From positions 1 to 28,821 of the IMG/VR virus record IMGVR_UViG_3300030328_001207: a stretch of DNA of 28,821 nucleotides. One strand, given 5' to 3'. Source of the DNA: a virus. Shown piece by piece: positions 1 through 6,776 of this stretch. Each line of letters begins with the position of its first letter. Position 1 is the stretch's first letter. A program made the position numbers and the translations under genes. Under the pieces are notes generated by a model that saw nothing but the letters and a program-made list of their open reading frames with translations, was not told where the DNA came from and made no database searches.

Positions 1-101
1 ACATGAGAGCAGGTGCAAACAACCAAACATCTCCAAGATTTGATGAGTATGTAATTTCATACTTTTCTCAAATTATCGCTGATGGTGTTGAGGGTTCTAT
101 T
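1..101. repeat. Left copy of the terminal direct repeat (contig circularity)
   Basis: Bases 1-98 are identical to 28721-28818; position 99 is A here and G at 28819, and the next two bases agree again. The repeat lies inside the major capsid gene and the reading frame runs through it, so it marks a circular or terminally redundant genome of about 28,720 bp, not an internal duplication. The single difference changes an Ile codon (att) to Val (gtt). Confidence 0.95.
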
Positions 102-626
102 TGGAATGGTCTTGATGCAAACGCTGGAGAATTTACAGGATTTTCAAGAGCGGGTGGACATTTAGAAGGAGACGCAACAGTTGTTGATGTAGACAATGAT
201 GGTGGTGCGGGAAATGCTTATACTACAGCTAATATTGTAACTAACTTGACTAATACTCTTGCAGCTGTACCTAGCGCAGTTTATGGTAAAGAGGACTTGT
301 ATATTTACATGTCACCAAAATCTTACAGATTATACATTGCAAAAATGTCTACTGATGGTTACTTAAACGCTTACAATATGCAAGGTGATTATGCACCTTT
401 ATTCGAAGGAACTAAATTAGCAGTATGTCCGGGAATGCAAGATGATGTATTAGTAGCAGCTGAAAAATCAAATCTTTTCTTCGGCACTGACCTAATATCA
501 GACGCTACATCTATAAGAATGTTAGACATGAATGACTTAGACGGTTCAGACAATTTAAGAGTAGTTTGTAAATATTCAGGTGGAACAATCCAAGGAGTAG
601 GTGCAGATATTGTACTGACAAACTAA
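1..626 (+). CDS. Major capsid protein, C-terminal part (continues from 28423)
   Basis: This is the 3' part of a capsid gene split by the contig ends. The ATG at position 3 is internal: the last base at 28720 plus bases 1-2 form a GAC codon, and the joined gene (28423-28720 plus 1-626) encodes 307 residues. The product is the presumed shell subunit that assembles with the portal, scaffold and protease. The call rests on its place directly after an XkdF-like protease and an acidic scaffold-like gene, its size, and its resemblance to Bacteroidota phage capsid proteins, including a start of the MAYTGTPAITSNYAGKAAGF type. No active-site motif is expected. A hairpin follows the stop codon. Confidence 0.8.
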   Translation, partial: MRAGANNQTSPRFDEYVISYFSQIIADGVEGSIWNGLDANAGEFTGFSRAGGHLEGDATVVDVDNDGGAGNAYTTANIVTNLTNTLAAVPSAVYGKEDLYIYMSPKSYRLYIAKMSTDGYLNAYNMQGDYAPLFEGTKLAVCPGMQDDVLVAAEKSNLFFGTDLISDATSIRMLDMNDLDGSDNLRVVCKYSGGTIQGVGADIVLTN

Positions 627-638
627 ATTAATTTAAGA

Positions 639-662
639 AGCAGGGGTGTAAAAGCCCTTGCT
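639..662 (+). terminator. Hairpin after the capsid gene, weak terminator or mRNA stabiliser
   Basis: AGCAGGGG (639-646) pairs with CCCTTGCT (655-662) through eight pairs, one of them G-U, around an eight-base loop. No T-run follows, so full termination is doubtful. Such a hairpin could protect the 3' end of abundant capsid mRNA or attenuate read-through into the next gene. Confidence 0.35.
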
Positions 663-689
663 ACTTTAACCTCTAAAAAATAACATAAC

Positions 690-1256
690 ATGGCATGCAC
701 ATTATTAACAAAGGGGAGAGGGCTTGACTGTAACCGTATATCAGGTGGAATTAAGTTCATTTATTTCGCAGTATATGACCAAGTGACCTCTATCCCACAA
801 ACTTCAGGGGAAATTACTGATATAGAAATGGGGAGTAATGTACTGTATAGATACACTATGCCTTTAGGTGTAGCTAGTCTTACAGATACAATTGTAGGTA
901 GCCGTGAAAACGGCACTATTTATTACACTCCACAGGTAAATATAATACTTAACAGATTAACAAAAGAAGACCAAAACCAAATTAAACTTTTAGGAGCAAC
1001 TAAAGTAATGATATTTGCTCAATTAAACCAAACTATAGCATCAAATGGTCATGATGTCATTGTTGGATTAGGAACAGGAAACGGAATGGAACTTAATGCA
1101 GGAACTATGGATAGTGGCGCAGCTTGGGGAGACAGAAATGGTTACACGTTGACCTTCGATGGAATGGAAGCATTACCTTTCGCTATGGTTGCAGATTATA
1201 CAACAGAACCATTTGACAATTCAGCATTTACGATGGGAACAATTGTAACTTCATAA
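690..1256 (+). CDS. Putative major tail (tube) protein
   Basis: A 188-residue protein with no membrane segment or signal peptide, rich in Gly, Thr and hydrophobic beta-type stretches. It starts MACTLLTKGRGLDCNRISGG and carries a DRNGYTLTFDG segment in its C-terminal third. Similar proteins in Bacteroidota siphophages lie near the capsid gene and are thought to form the tail tube. It is 63 bases after the capsid gene and is followed by two strong terminators, as expected for a highly expressed structural gene. A capsid decoration or other virion protein is the alternative. The structural role is likely, the tube assignment tentative. Confidence 0.5.
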   Translation: MACTLLTKGRGLDCNRISGGIKFIYFAVYDQVTSIPQTSGEITDIEMGSNVLYRYTMPLGVASLTDTIVGSRENGTIYYTPQVNIILNRLTKEDQNQIKLLGATKVMIFAQLNQTIASNGHDVIVGLGTGNGMELNAGTMDSGAAWGDRNGYTLTFDGMEALPFAMVADYTTEPFDNSAFTMGTIVTS

Positions 1257-1288
1257 TCTTATTAGTAGTTTTCATATATTTCGGATTT

Positions 1289-1318
1289 AGGTGGGCTTCG
1301 GTTCACCTTTTTCTTTCA
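1289..1318 (+). terminator. Rho-independent terminator with UUCG loop
   Basis: AGGTGGGC (1289-1296) pairs with GTTCACCT (1301-1308), with two G-U pairs, around a TTCG tetraloop closed by C-G. A run of T residues follows from 1308. It ends the capsid/tail-protein transcript. Confidence 0.85.
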
Positions 1319-1324
1319 ATCTTG

Positions 1325-1365
1325 GCAAAGGTGTTGCGTTTAGGCGTATCTAGGGAAACCTAGCG
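1325..1365 (+). other. Two small hairpins between the terminators
   Basis: GCAA (1325-1328) can pair with TTGC (1334-1337). CTAGG (1350-1354) pairs perfectly with CCTAG (1359-1363) around a GAAA GNRA tetraloop, and CG at 1345-1346 can pair with CG at 1364-1365 across a bulge. No coding sequence covers the stretch. It may be a small structured RNA piece or a remnant. Confidence 0.4.
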
Positions 1366-1379
1366 TTTGTCATGAAATT

Positions 1380-1407
1380 AGGTAGCTTCGGCTACCTTTT
1401 TTCTTTT
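1380..1407 (+). terminator. Second Rho-independent terminator with UUCG loop
   Basis: GGTAGC (1381-1386) pairs perfectly with GCTACC (1391-1396) around TTCG, with one extra A-T pair, and a T-rich tail follows (1397-1408). It stands just before the CTATTATATA element at 1433, so it separates two transcription units. Confidence 0.9.
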
Positions 1408-1417
1408 ATAAGCAAAT

Positions 1418-1443
1418 AAATATCTAACTTTTCTATTATATAG
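1418..1443 (+). promoter_or_regulatory. Candidate phage late promoter, copy 1
   Basis: The stretch holds AAATAT, then AACTTTT, then CTATTATATA (1433-1442), and is nearly identical to 17645-17669. The same ten-base core occurs before 26953 and, with one change, before 27698. It follows two terminators and leads into the portal operon. It does not resemble the host-type TAnnTTTG box, which suggests recognition by a phage factor. ATG at 1445 begins only two bases after the core, so the transcript could be nearly leaderless. Confidence 0.55.
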
Positions 1444-1444
1444 T

Positions 1445-1927
1445 ATGATACAAGCAACAACATCATCTAACCTTACAGTTTATTTACAAACTGAAGACAA
1501 CAGAATTAATACGAGTGTAACAACATCACAGATAAGGTTTCTAGTAAAGTTTACCAACGACATGGATAAATCTAAACTTTATGTATACGGTCAAGCCCAA
1601 ACCATATACGACAGATATACGAAAATGACTTTTTACAATGAAGCAAATAACAATGTCTACACTGGAAGATTAGAACTTTTACCGGCTGGTTATTGGAAGT
1701 ATGAAGTGTACGAAGTGTCTTGGTTAGGCGACCCAACTTTAGAAGAAGAAACTGCACCAGTAACAGAAACACAAGTAATTGAACCTGCAAGCCCTGACGT
1801 AGGAGTTGTTCAAGGGCTTGTAACTAAAGGAAAAATGTATGTCGCAGAAAAAGATGGAACACAGCAAGTTCAATACACACAACACCCTGAACCATCAGGA
1901 ACAAACTATATATATTACGGACAATAA
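1445..1927 (+). CDS. Unknown virion-associated protein
   Basis: A 160-residue protein I cannot assign to a named family. The first 95 residues look like a beta-rich domain with alternating polar and hydrophobic residues and many Tyr. Around residue 100 there is an acidic Pro/Thr-rich linker (EEETAPVTETQ), then a short tail ending in a Tyr-rich segment. It lies first in the operon that continues with the portal gene six bases later, so a head or neck role is plausible. The start directly after the late-promoter-like element supports ATG 1445. Confidence 0.6.
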   Translation: MIQATTSSNLTVYLQTEDNRINTSVTTSQIRFLVKFTNDMDKSKLYVYGQAQTIYDRYTKMTFYNEANNNVYTGRLELLPAGYWKYEVYEVSWLGDPTLEEETAPVTETQVIEPASPDVGVVQGLVTKGKMYVAEKDGTQQVQYTQHPEPSGTNYIYYGQ

Positions 1928-1933
1928 AATACT

Positions 1934-3946
1934 ATGAAAGATAACATTATCAATATCAATTTGCAAACAAGTACCGCACCATTAGTGCAAGAAGTTCGTG
2001 GCAGGGACTATATCGAATATGGCACAGATAATTGGAGAAATCTTTATCCTCAGTTTCTAATTGACTTATATTATTCTAGTAGTATTACTGCTGCTATTAT
2101 AAATGCGACTTCAGAAATGATAGCAGGCGAAGCTCTTATTATTGAAGATGATGAAGATAGAGATTTAGAAGCTAGAATAAAACTTCAAAACTTTATTAAT
2201 AGAGCAAATGGAAAAGAATCTTTACATGAGGTAATAAAGAAATTAGCTTTTGATTTTAAACTTCAAGGGGCATTTGCTTTAAATGTTGTATGGTCTAAAG
2301 ATAGAACACAAATTGCAGAAATCTATCACGTTGGTGTTGAGAAATTAAGATGTTCTAGACCTGATGAATTTGGAAGAACTCCCGGTTTTTATATTAGTGC
2401 AGATTGGTCAAACACTAGACAGAACAAACCTTATTATGTTCCTGCTTTTAATGCCAATGATAGAACATCAGCTAATCAAATACTATATTCAGGATTGTAT
2501 AGTCCAAATATGAATTCTTACTACACACCTGACTACGTTTCTTGTAATAATTGGGCTTTAATAGATGCTAGGGTATCTGAATACCATCTCAACAATATAT
2601 CTAATGGCTTTGCTGGTTCATTTATGATATCCTTTGCCAATGGCATACCAACGGCTGAAGAACGTAGACAAATAGAACAAAGTTTAACAGACAAGTTTTG
2701 TTCAGAAACCAATGCAGGGAAGTTCGTACTTACTTTTAGTGATGATAAAACAAGAACTCCTGAAATAACACCTATTAGTACTAGTGATTTAGACAAAAGC
2801 TATTTGGCACTCCAAGAACTACTCGTTCAAAACATCCTCTCCGGCCATAGGGTGACTTCTAAGACACTTATGGGTCTTGACAGTACCAATGGGTTCTCCA
2901 GTAATACAGATGAGCTTATAAACGCTGCAAACTTTTACTTAAATACTGTTGTTAAGCCGTTCCAAGACCAAATAGTAAAAGAATTGAGAAAGATTTTCCA
3001 AATCAATGATATGGATATGCCTGTTGATTTTGTTCAATTAAAACCAATAACAGTTCAATTTGATTCTAAGACTATTAGAGAAGTTATGACAATCGATGAA
3101 ATTCGTGATGAACTAGGCTTAGAACCATTAGAAAATGATGAAGATACAGTTGAACAAGATGTTAAATTAAGTAAAGTTGGAGTGATTGATGGCGAACCTG
3201 TATTTAGCACAATAGAAGAAGCAGAAGCTCATGCTAAGATAAAAGGGTGCGAAGGCTATCATGAACATGAATTAGAGGGAGAAACGGTTTATATGGCTTG
3301 CACAGGACATTCTGAAGCTACTGAACTTTCTAAATTTATTGAAGAATTTGGAGAAGATATTCCTGAGGGATGGGAAATGATAGATGATGAAATTGTAGAT
3401 GGAGAGCATCAAGATTTTGATTTTGAAAAAGAATTAAATGAAATTGCAAACGAAAAATTTGAATTTGTTTCAACAGGTAGAGCAACACCAAATACTAGAA
3501 GTGAACAAGATGGATTAAATAAAGAAGGAACTGCGTTTTATAAAGTGCGATATGTTTATACAAAAAACAATGCTTTAAGTCAAAAAGGAGGGACAAGAGA
3601 TTTTTGCAAGTTAATGATGACATCTAAAAAGATATATAGAAAAGAAAATATATTAAAGATGTCTAATATACCTGTTAATGCAGGGTGGGGTCCTCGTGGT
3701 GCAGCAACCTATTCTATTTGGCTTTACAAAGGCGGTGGAAATTGCCATCATTATTGGAAGCGTAGAATTTTTAAAGCACCTGCTAGTGATGATAATTTTG
3801 TGGTTTATCCTGATAATGTTACAACAGATAAGATTATTACAGCAGCAAAAGCAAGAAGTGAAGGATTTACAATTAAACGAAACGATAACTTAGTTGCTAG
3901 AGCACCTAAGACAATGAAAAACGCAGGATTTTTAGAACCTAGATAA
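1934..3946 (+). CDS. Portal protein with long C-terminal extension
   Basis: A 670-residue protein. Residues 1 to about 400 read like a phage portal: an N-terminal segment with DNWRNLYPQFLIDLYYSSS, a helical stem, and a C-terminal part that includes TNGFSSNTDEL. The portal forms the ring at the capsid vertex through which terminase packages DNA. The remaining 260 residues are unusual. A Cys/His segment around residue 437 (GCEGYHEHE, later YMACTGH) is followed by an acidic linker and a separate domain at about 510-670 with GRATPN, RDFCKLMM and GGGNCHHYWKRR. This is longer than common portals of 400-500 residues and looks like a fusion with a minor head protein domain. Confidence 0.8.
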   Translation: MKDNIININLQTSTAPLVQEVRGRDYIEYGTDNWRNLYPQFLIDLYYSSSITAAIINATSEMIAGEALIIEDDEDRDLEARIKLQNFINRANGKESLHEVIKKLAFDFKLQGAFALNVVWSKDRTQIAEIYHVGVEKLRCSRPDEFGRTPGFYISADWSNTRQNKPYYVPAFNANDRTSANQILYSGLYSPNMNSYYTPDYVSCNNWALIDARVSEYHLNNISNGFAGSFMISFANGIPTAEERRQIEQSLTDKFCSETNAGKFVLTFSDDKTRTPEITPISTSDLDKSYLALQELLVQNILSGHRVTSKTLMGLDSTNGFSSNTDELINAANFYLNTVVKPFQDQIVKELRKIFQINDMDMPVDFVQLKPITVQFDSKTIREVMTIDEIRDELGLEPLENDEDTVEQDVKLSKVGVIDGEPVFSTIEEAEAHAKIKGCEGYHEHELEGETVYMACTGHSEATELSKFIEEFGEDIPEGWEMIDDEIVDGEHQDFDFEKELNEIANEKFEFVSTGRATPNTRSEQDGLNKEGTAFYKVRYVYTKNNALSQKGGTRDFCKLMMTSKKIYRKENILKMSNIPVNAGWGPRGAATYSIWLYKGGGNCHHYWKRRIFKAPASDDNFVVYPDNVTTDKIITAAKARSEGFTIKRNDNLVARAPKTMKNAGFLEPR

Positions 3947-3948
3947 CT

Positions 3949-4521
3949 ATGGCATACGTATTATTTATATCAGAAGAAAAGCTAAAAGATTCAACAGCAA
4001 TTAATTTGAATGTTGACACACAACTTTTATTACCTTATGTTAGACAAGCACAAAAGCTTTATGTAGAAACAAAGTTAGGAACTAAACTTAATCAAAAACT
4101 AAAAGATTTGATTGAAGCAGGAACTATTGGTGCTGGTGGAAACGCTGCTTATAAGACTTTATTAGATGACTATATTGGTGATATGCTTCCAAATTGGGCA
4201 TTTTATCACGCAATTCCATTTCTTAGATTTAAGATAGAAAATGGCAATATATATTCTAAAACATCAGAGACAGGAACAGCTTTGTCCACTGAAGAAGCAC
4301 AACATTTAAGAGAGGAGGTTCGAAACACAGCTGAATATTATACGGAAAGAATGGTGGAGTATATATGTAACAATACTAGTAGCTTTCCTGAATATTCGAC
4401 CAATAGTGGCGCAGATGTTAATCCTGATAAAAATTCTTACTATGCAGGAATGAATCTTGAAAGACCTATGCGTCAAGGGAATAGATTAACATTGAGTGAT
4501 TTTTTAAGTTCATCAGACTAA
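3949..4521 (+). CDS. Probable head-tail connector (DUF6712-like)
   Basis: A 190-residue, mostly helical protein. The segment with VRQAQKLYVETKLGTKL, followed by a YKTLLDDYIGDMLPNWAFYH helix, resembles the connector/adaptor proteins of Bacteroidota phages grouped as DUF6712. Such proteins sit beneath the portal and join head to tail. The gene begins two bases after the portal stop and its stop overlaps the next ATG, which fits the usual portal-connector order. The family name is from memory of the pattern and would need a profile search. Confidence 0.6.
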   Translation: MAYVLFISEEKLKDSTAINLNVDTQLLLPYVRQAQKLYVETKLGTKLNQKLKDLIEAGTIGAGGNAAYKTLLDDYIGDMLPNWAFYHAIPFLRFKIENGNIYSKTSETGTALSTEEAQHLREEVRNTAEYYTERMVEYICNNTSSFPEYSTNSGADVNPDKNSYYAGMNLERPMRQGNRLTLSDFLSSSD

Positions 4522-4643
4522 TGAAGAAATACTATAAACCTAAACAAAAAAACATAACTAAGCTTAAATCCTACTTGGATAAGAAGCCAAATAATAATAA
4601 AAATGAACGACCTAAAAGACACACTACAAGTAGGGATAGCTAA
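4521..4643 (+). CDS. Small basic protein, unknown
   Basis: A 40-residue ORF starting at the ATG that shares its A with the stop of the connector gene (TAATG). The product is strongly basic (MKKYYKPKQKN at its start, many Lys and Arg) with no membrane segment. The next gene begins inside it at 4603. Its support is the coupled start and compact genome organisation; no function can be given. Confidence 0.45.
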   Translation: MKKYYKPKQKNITKLKSYLDKKPNNNKNERPKRHTTSRDS

Positions 4644-4755
4644 CGGTTCGGCAATTGGTTTTAGTATAACTGATTGCAATGAAGTGCTTACACTTATTTC
4701 GCTAATATTAGCTATCAGTTTTACTATTTATAAATTCATAAAATATAAAAAATGA
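4603..4755 (+). CDS. Small single-span membrane protein, possible holin or lysis regulator
   Basis: A 50-residue ORF in another frame of the preceding small gene. Residues 28-46 (VLTLISLILAISFTIYKFI) form one hydrophobic span, followed by a Lys-rich tail; the N-terminal half is polar (LKDTLQVGIANGSAIGFS). This layout is common for short phage membrane proteins placed before lysis genes. Its stop overlaps the next ATG. Holin activity is an inference from size, topology and neighbours. Confidence 0.55.
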   Translation: MNDLKDTLQVGIANGSAIGFSITDCNEVLTLISLILAISFTIYKFIKYKK

Positions 4756-4844
4756 AAAAATTAATTTGTAACATAATATATAAGATAACAGGACGAGTGT
4801 ATTGTCTAGGTTGGTGTGATGGTAATTTCAAAGGGTGCAAATGA
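4752..4844 (+). CDS. Cys-rich micropeptide, unknown
   Basis: A 30-residue ORF linked to both neighbours by ATGA overlaps. It has four Cys residues (CNII, then CLGWCDGNFKGC) and several Lys. No family is recognised. A small metal-binding or disulfide-bonded peptide is possible. The double ATGA coupling is the main support. Confidence 0.4.
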   Translation: MKKLICNIIYKITGRVYCLGWCDGNFKGCK

Positions 4845-4969
4845 AGAAGCGTAAACTAAACAGTAAAAATCCTAAGTATAATAAAACGGAAGAAACTGAT
4901 GTTAAAATGCGTAAGATATTTGTTAAAGAAGTTAAGGGGTGTAAAATCTACAAAGGCTATTACTACTAA
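4841..4969 (+). CDS. Small basic protein, unknown
   Basis: A 42-residue Lys-rich ORF (starts MKKRKLNSKNPKYNK, ends in three Tyr) that begins in the stop of the preceding ORF and overlaps the DUF5675 gene by 71 bases in another frame. The long overlap means only one of the two frames may be used in part of this stretch. No function is recognised. Confidence 0.35.
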   Translation: MKKRKLNSKNPKYNKTEETDVKMRKIFVKEVKGCKIYKGYYY

Positions 4970-5381
4970 AGATAATAACATAAATCTTCTAATCATTAGA
5001 GATACCTTTACTGATAATTCTACTTTAGGCGAATTGTTCATTAATGGCGAAAGATTTTGTGATACATTAGAATTGCCATGGAAAAATAACGTAAGAAACA
5101 TATCTTGCATTCCTGATGGGGAATACAATGTAAGGTTAAGATACGCAAAAGAAAGTGCAACAAGAGATTATTTGCATTTATTAGTTAAAGACGTTCCAAA
5201 TAGAGACTATATTTTATTTCATAGGGGAAATACAGCTAACGACACAAGCGGCTGCATCCTAGTAGGTCAGGGAAGCCAACAAGACATTGTTCATAATTCT
5301 CGATTAGCTATGGATTTACTGATGAAAGAAATCATAAATTTGGGTGGCAAGAATATTAAATTAATAATTAAAAATAGGTAA
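4899..5381 (+). CDS. DUF5675-like protein, possible lysis or cell-wall factor
   Basis: A 160-residue protein. From about residue 31 it matches the pattern I associate with DUF5675: LxIxRDTFTDNSTLGELFING, DTLELPWKNN, then IPDGEYNV, ending with ILFHRGN (105-111) and DTSGCILVG (115-123). The His, Asp and Cys resemble the spaced His/Cys of YkuD-type L,D-transpeptidases, but homology is not established. Such genes often stand next to holins, so a role at the cell wall is inferred. The N-terminal 30 basic residues overlap the previous ORF and the true start is uncertain, with no other ATG nearby. Confidence 0.6.
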   Translation: MLKCVRYLLKKLRGVKSTKAITTKDNNINLLIIRDTFTDNSTLGELFINGERFCDTLELPWKNNVRNISCIPDGEYNVRLRYAKESATRDYLHLLVKDVPNRDYILFHRGNTANDTSGCILVGQGSQQDIVHNSRLAMDLLMKEIINLGGKNIKLIIKNR

Positions 5382-5382
5382 A

Positions 5383-5577
5383 ATGAAAAATTGGATAACA
5401 AATGTAGTATTAGGCAAGATTCTAAATAGTCGCAAGTTTATCTATGCGATAACAGGAATTGTAGTGCCTTGGTTAATGGCACATTTTGGATGGGGTGCAG
5501 AAGTAGCTGAAACAGTATGGCAAACATTCCTAGTGTTAATCTTAGGACAAGGAGTTGCAGACATCAGTAAGAAATAA
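5383..5577 (+). CDS. Holin-like membrane protein
   Basis: A 64-residue protein with two hydrophobic segments, at about residues 19-37 (FIYAITGIVVPWLMAHFGW) and 45-60 (VWQTFLVLILGQGVAD), a short charged N-terminus and a Lys-Lys end. Two spans in a protein this small fit a class II-type holin, which makes inner-membrane lesions for lysis timing. It follows the DUF5675 gene by one base. Proof of holin function is lacking. Confidence 0.55.
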   Translation: MKNWITNVVLGKILNSRKFIYAITGIVVPWLMAHFGWGAEVAETVWQTFLVLILGQGVADISKK

Positions 5578-5620
5578 TAGATATAGATTAAAGCCACATG
5601 AAATTGTGGCATTACAAAAA

Positions 5621-6286
5621 ATGAGGGAAACCGAGACTAGGAATATCCTGGTTATCGGTGACCTTCATGAACCTTTCTGTCTTGATGGTTACTTAGATTT
5701 CTGTTTAGAACAATACGAAACTTACAATTGTAATCAAGTAATCTTCATTGGCGATATTTTAGATAACCACGCATTTTCTTATCATGAACCAGACCCTGAT
5801 GGAATGTCGGCAGGATATGAGCTGGAAAAAACCATAGAAAAGGTTTCATATTGGTATAAGGCTTTTGAATATGCAGATGTCTGTATTGGAAACCATGATA
5901 GGATGGCTTCAAGAAAAAGTATGACAGGTGGCATTCCATCTGCTTGGATAAAATCCTACAATGAAGTGTTAAGCACTCCAAATTGGAATTGGGTTGAATC
6001 AATAACTTATGATGGTGTTCTTTACGAACATGGAGAAGGAGGTCAAGCACAGACCAAAGCAAAAAACAACCTGATGTCTAGTGTTTGTGGTCATACTCAT
6101 ACTGAAGCATATTGCAAATGGTTCGTTGGAAAAAAGTTTAGAGTCTTCGGACTGCAAGTTGGATGCGGTGTAGATTCCACAACTTATGCAGCTGCGTATG
6201 CTAAAAATTTTAAGAAACAAGCGATAGGATGCGCAGTAATTTTAAATAATGGCACGCTTCCTATTAATCTTTTAATGCCTTTATAG
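5621..6286 (+). CDS. Calcineurin-like metallophosphoesterase
   Basis: A 221-residue protein when started at ATG 5621. It shows the ordered metal-binding motifs of the family: GDLH at 13-16, GDILD at 44-48, GNHD at 90-93, a His in YEHGEG (137) and GHTH at 157-160. Two metal ions would hydrolyse a phosphodiester or phosphomonoester; the substrate is unknown. The frame stays open upstream to a TTG at 5555, and the extra residues (RLKPHEIVALQKM) look like real protein, so an earlier non-ATG start overlapping the holin-like gene is possible. Its place after the lysis-like genes does not define its role. Confidence 0.85.
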   Translation: MRETETRNILVIGDLHEPFCLDGYLDFCLEQYETYNCNQVIFIGDILDNHAFSYHEPDPDGMSAGYELEKTIEKVSYWYKAFEYADVCIGNHDRMASRKSMTGGIPSAWIKSYNEVLSTPNWNWVESITYDGVLYEHGEGGQAQTKAKNNLMSSVCGHTHTEAYCKWFVGKKFRVFGLQVGCGVDSTTYAAAYAKNFKKQAIGCAVILNNGTLPINLLMPL

Positions 6287-6363
6287 TGAACAAGGATAAA
6301 AATTTGCAAATCTTCATAATGTATCTTTTGATTATTATATTAATCATAACCTGCAATACTTAA
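6286..6363 (+). CDS. Possible 25-residue membrane or lipoprotein-like peptide
   Basis: A GTG overlapping the preceding TAG opens 25 codons: a short Lys/Asn-rich start, then the hydrophobic run MYLLIIILIITC and three more residues. The Cys after a hydrophobic run resembles a lipobox, but Thr at -1 is not typical. Tiny spanin-like lipoproteins occur at such positions. Only the hydrophobic pattern and the overlap support it. Confidence 0.25.
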   Translation: MNKDKNLQIFIMYLLIIILIITCNT

Positions 6364-6422
6364 CCGAGGGTTTTTCAGCTAATCGATTTTCTTATGTTTT
6401 AAATGGTAATATATTGCATATA

Positions 6423-6441
6423 CCTTAAAACCCCTTAAAAC
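6423..6441. repeat. Tandem pair of CCTTAAAAC repeats
   Basis: Two exact nine-base copies are set ten bases apart, about one helical turn, so a protein could bind both on the same face. Two copies are too few to call iterons. Confidence 0.4.
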
Positions 6442-6446
6442 GGCTT

Positions 6447-6481
6447 ATTTTAATTAAAATAGTTAACATTTAAATTGTTAA
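6447..6481. promoter_or_regulatory. Palindrome and inverted repeat, possible operator
   Basis: A perfect 14-base palindrome (6447-6460) is followed by TTAACA, seven bases, TGTTAA (6463-6481). Both end 28-50 bases upstream of the -33 region of the early promoter. In AT-rich DNA short palindromes arise by chance, so the operator role is only suggested by position. Confidence 0.35.
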
Positions 6482-6508
6482 TAACTTTGTAAATATTTAT
6501 GTAAATAA

Positions 6509-6539
6509 TTGTGTCAATTAAAAAAAGTTTGTACATTTG
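6509..6539 (+). promoter_or_regulatory. Early promoter, Bacteroidota type (TTG / TAnnTTTG)
   Basis: TACATTTG (6532-6539) matches the -7 box TAnnTTTG exactly. TTG at 6509-6511 lies 20 bases upstream, an acceptable -33 spacing. Transcription should begin near 6544-6546 and give a leader of about 35 bases before ATG 6579. It would drive the ribozyme-separated early operon. Confidence 0.75.
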
Positions 6540-6555
6540 CATCATAATTAAAACG

Positions 6556-6581
6556 AAATTAATTTAAATAAAACTAAAATG
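6556..6581 (+). repeat. 26-nt translation leader, copy 1
   Basis: This A/T-only stretch (one C, one G) ends in AAAACTAAAATG with the start codon of the 6579 gene. It is identical to 6828-6853 and 7174-7199. No Shine-Dalgarno is present, which fits A-rich initiation regions of flavobacteria. Confidence 0.9.
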
Positions 6582-6776
6582 AAAAATCAAACTAAAACTT
6601 TTTATAGAGTAGAATCAACAGAAAATATTTTTTCACCTCCATCTTTTAACACTTTAGAAGAAGCCCAACAGTATATAAAAGATGAGCCAAAAACGGGCAA
6701 TAAAGAATATTACACTTGGTATGCTACAACATTATATATAAATAAAATTACACAAGTTATTGAAAAAATAGATTAA
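6579..6776 (+). CDS. Unknown early protein 1, followed by hammerhead ribozyme 1
   Basis: A 65-residue soluble protein of no family I recognise. It has an N-terminal FYRVESTENIFSPP segment, a predicted helix around residues 26-36 (TLEEAQQYIKDEP) and a Tyr/Thr-rich beta-like end. It is the first gene after the early promoter and uses the repeated leader. Its last codon GAT and stop TAA make up the 5' strand of ribozyme stem I, so the gene and ribozyme share bases. Early phage genes in this position often act against host functions, but nothing in the sequence shows that here. Confidence 0.7.
   Translation: MKNQTKTFYRVESTENIFSPPSFNTLEEAQQYIKDEPKTGNKEYYTWYATTLYINKITQVIEKID

Larger units (their letters stand above)
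6364..6578. promoter_or_regulatory. Non-coding control region before the early genes
   Basis: This is the longest stretch without a convincing gene, about 215 bases and very AT-rich. It contains two tandem CCTTAAAAC repeats (6423-6431, 6433-6441), the 14-base palindrome ATTTTAATTAAAAT (6447-6460), the inverted repeat TTAACA/TGTTAA (6463-6468, 6476-6481), and a host-type promoter ending at 6539. It may combine operator and replication-origin functions. The promoter is the best supported part. Confidence 0.5.

Noticed and set aside
5319-5325. CTGATGA strings outside the array (also 12529-12535 and 20689-20695) as further hammerheads
   Set aside because: They lie in genes and are not followed by a short stem, GAAA, a closed stem and a matching stem I strand.
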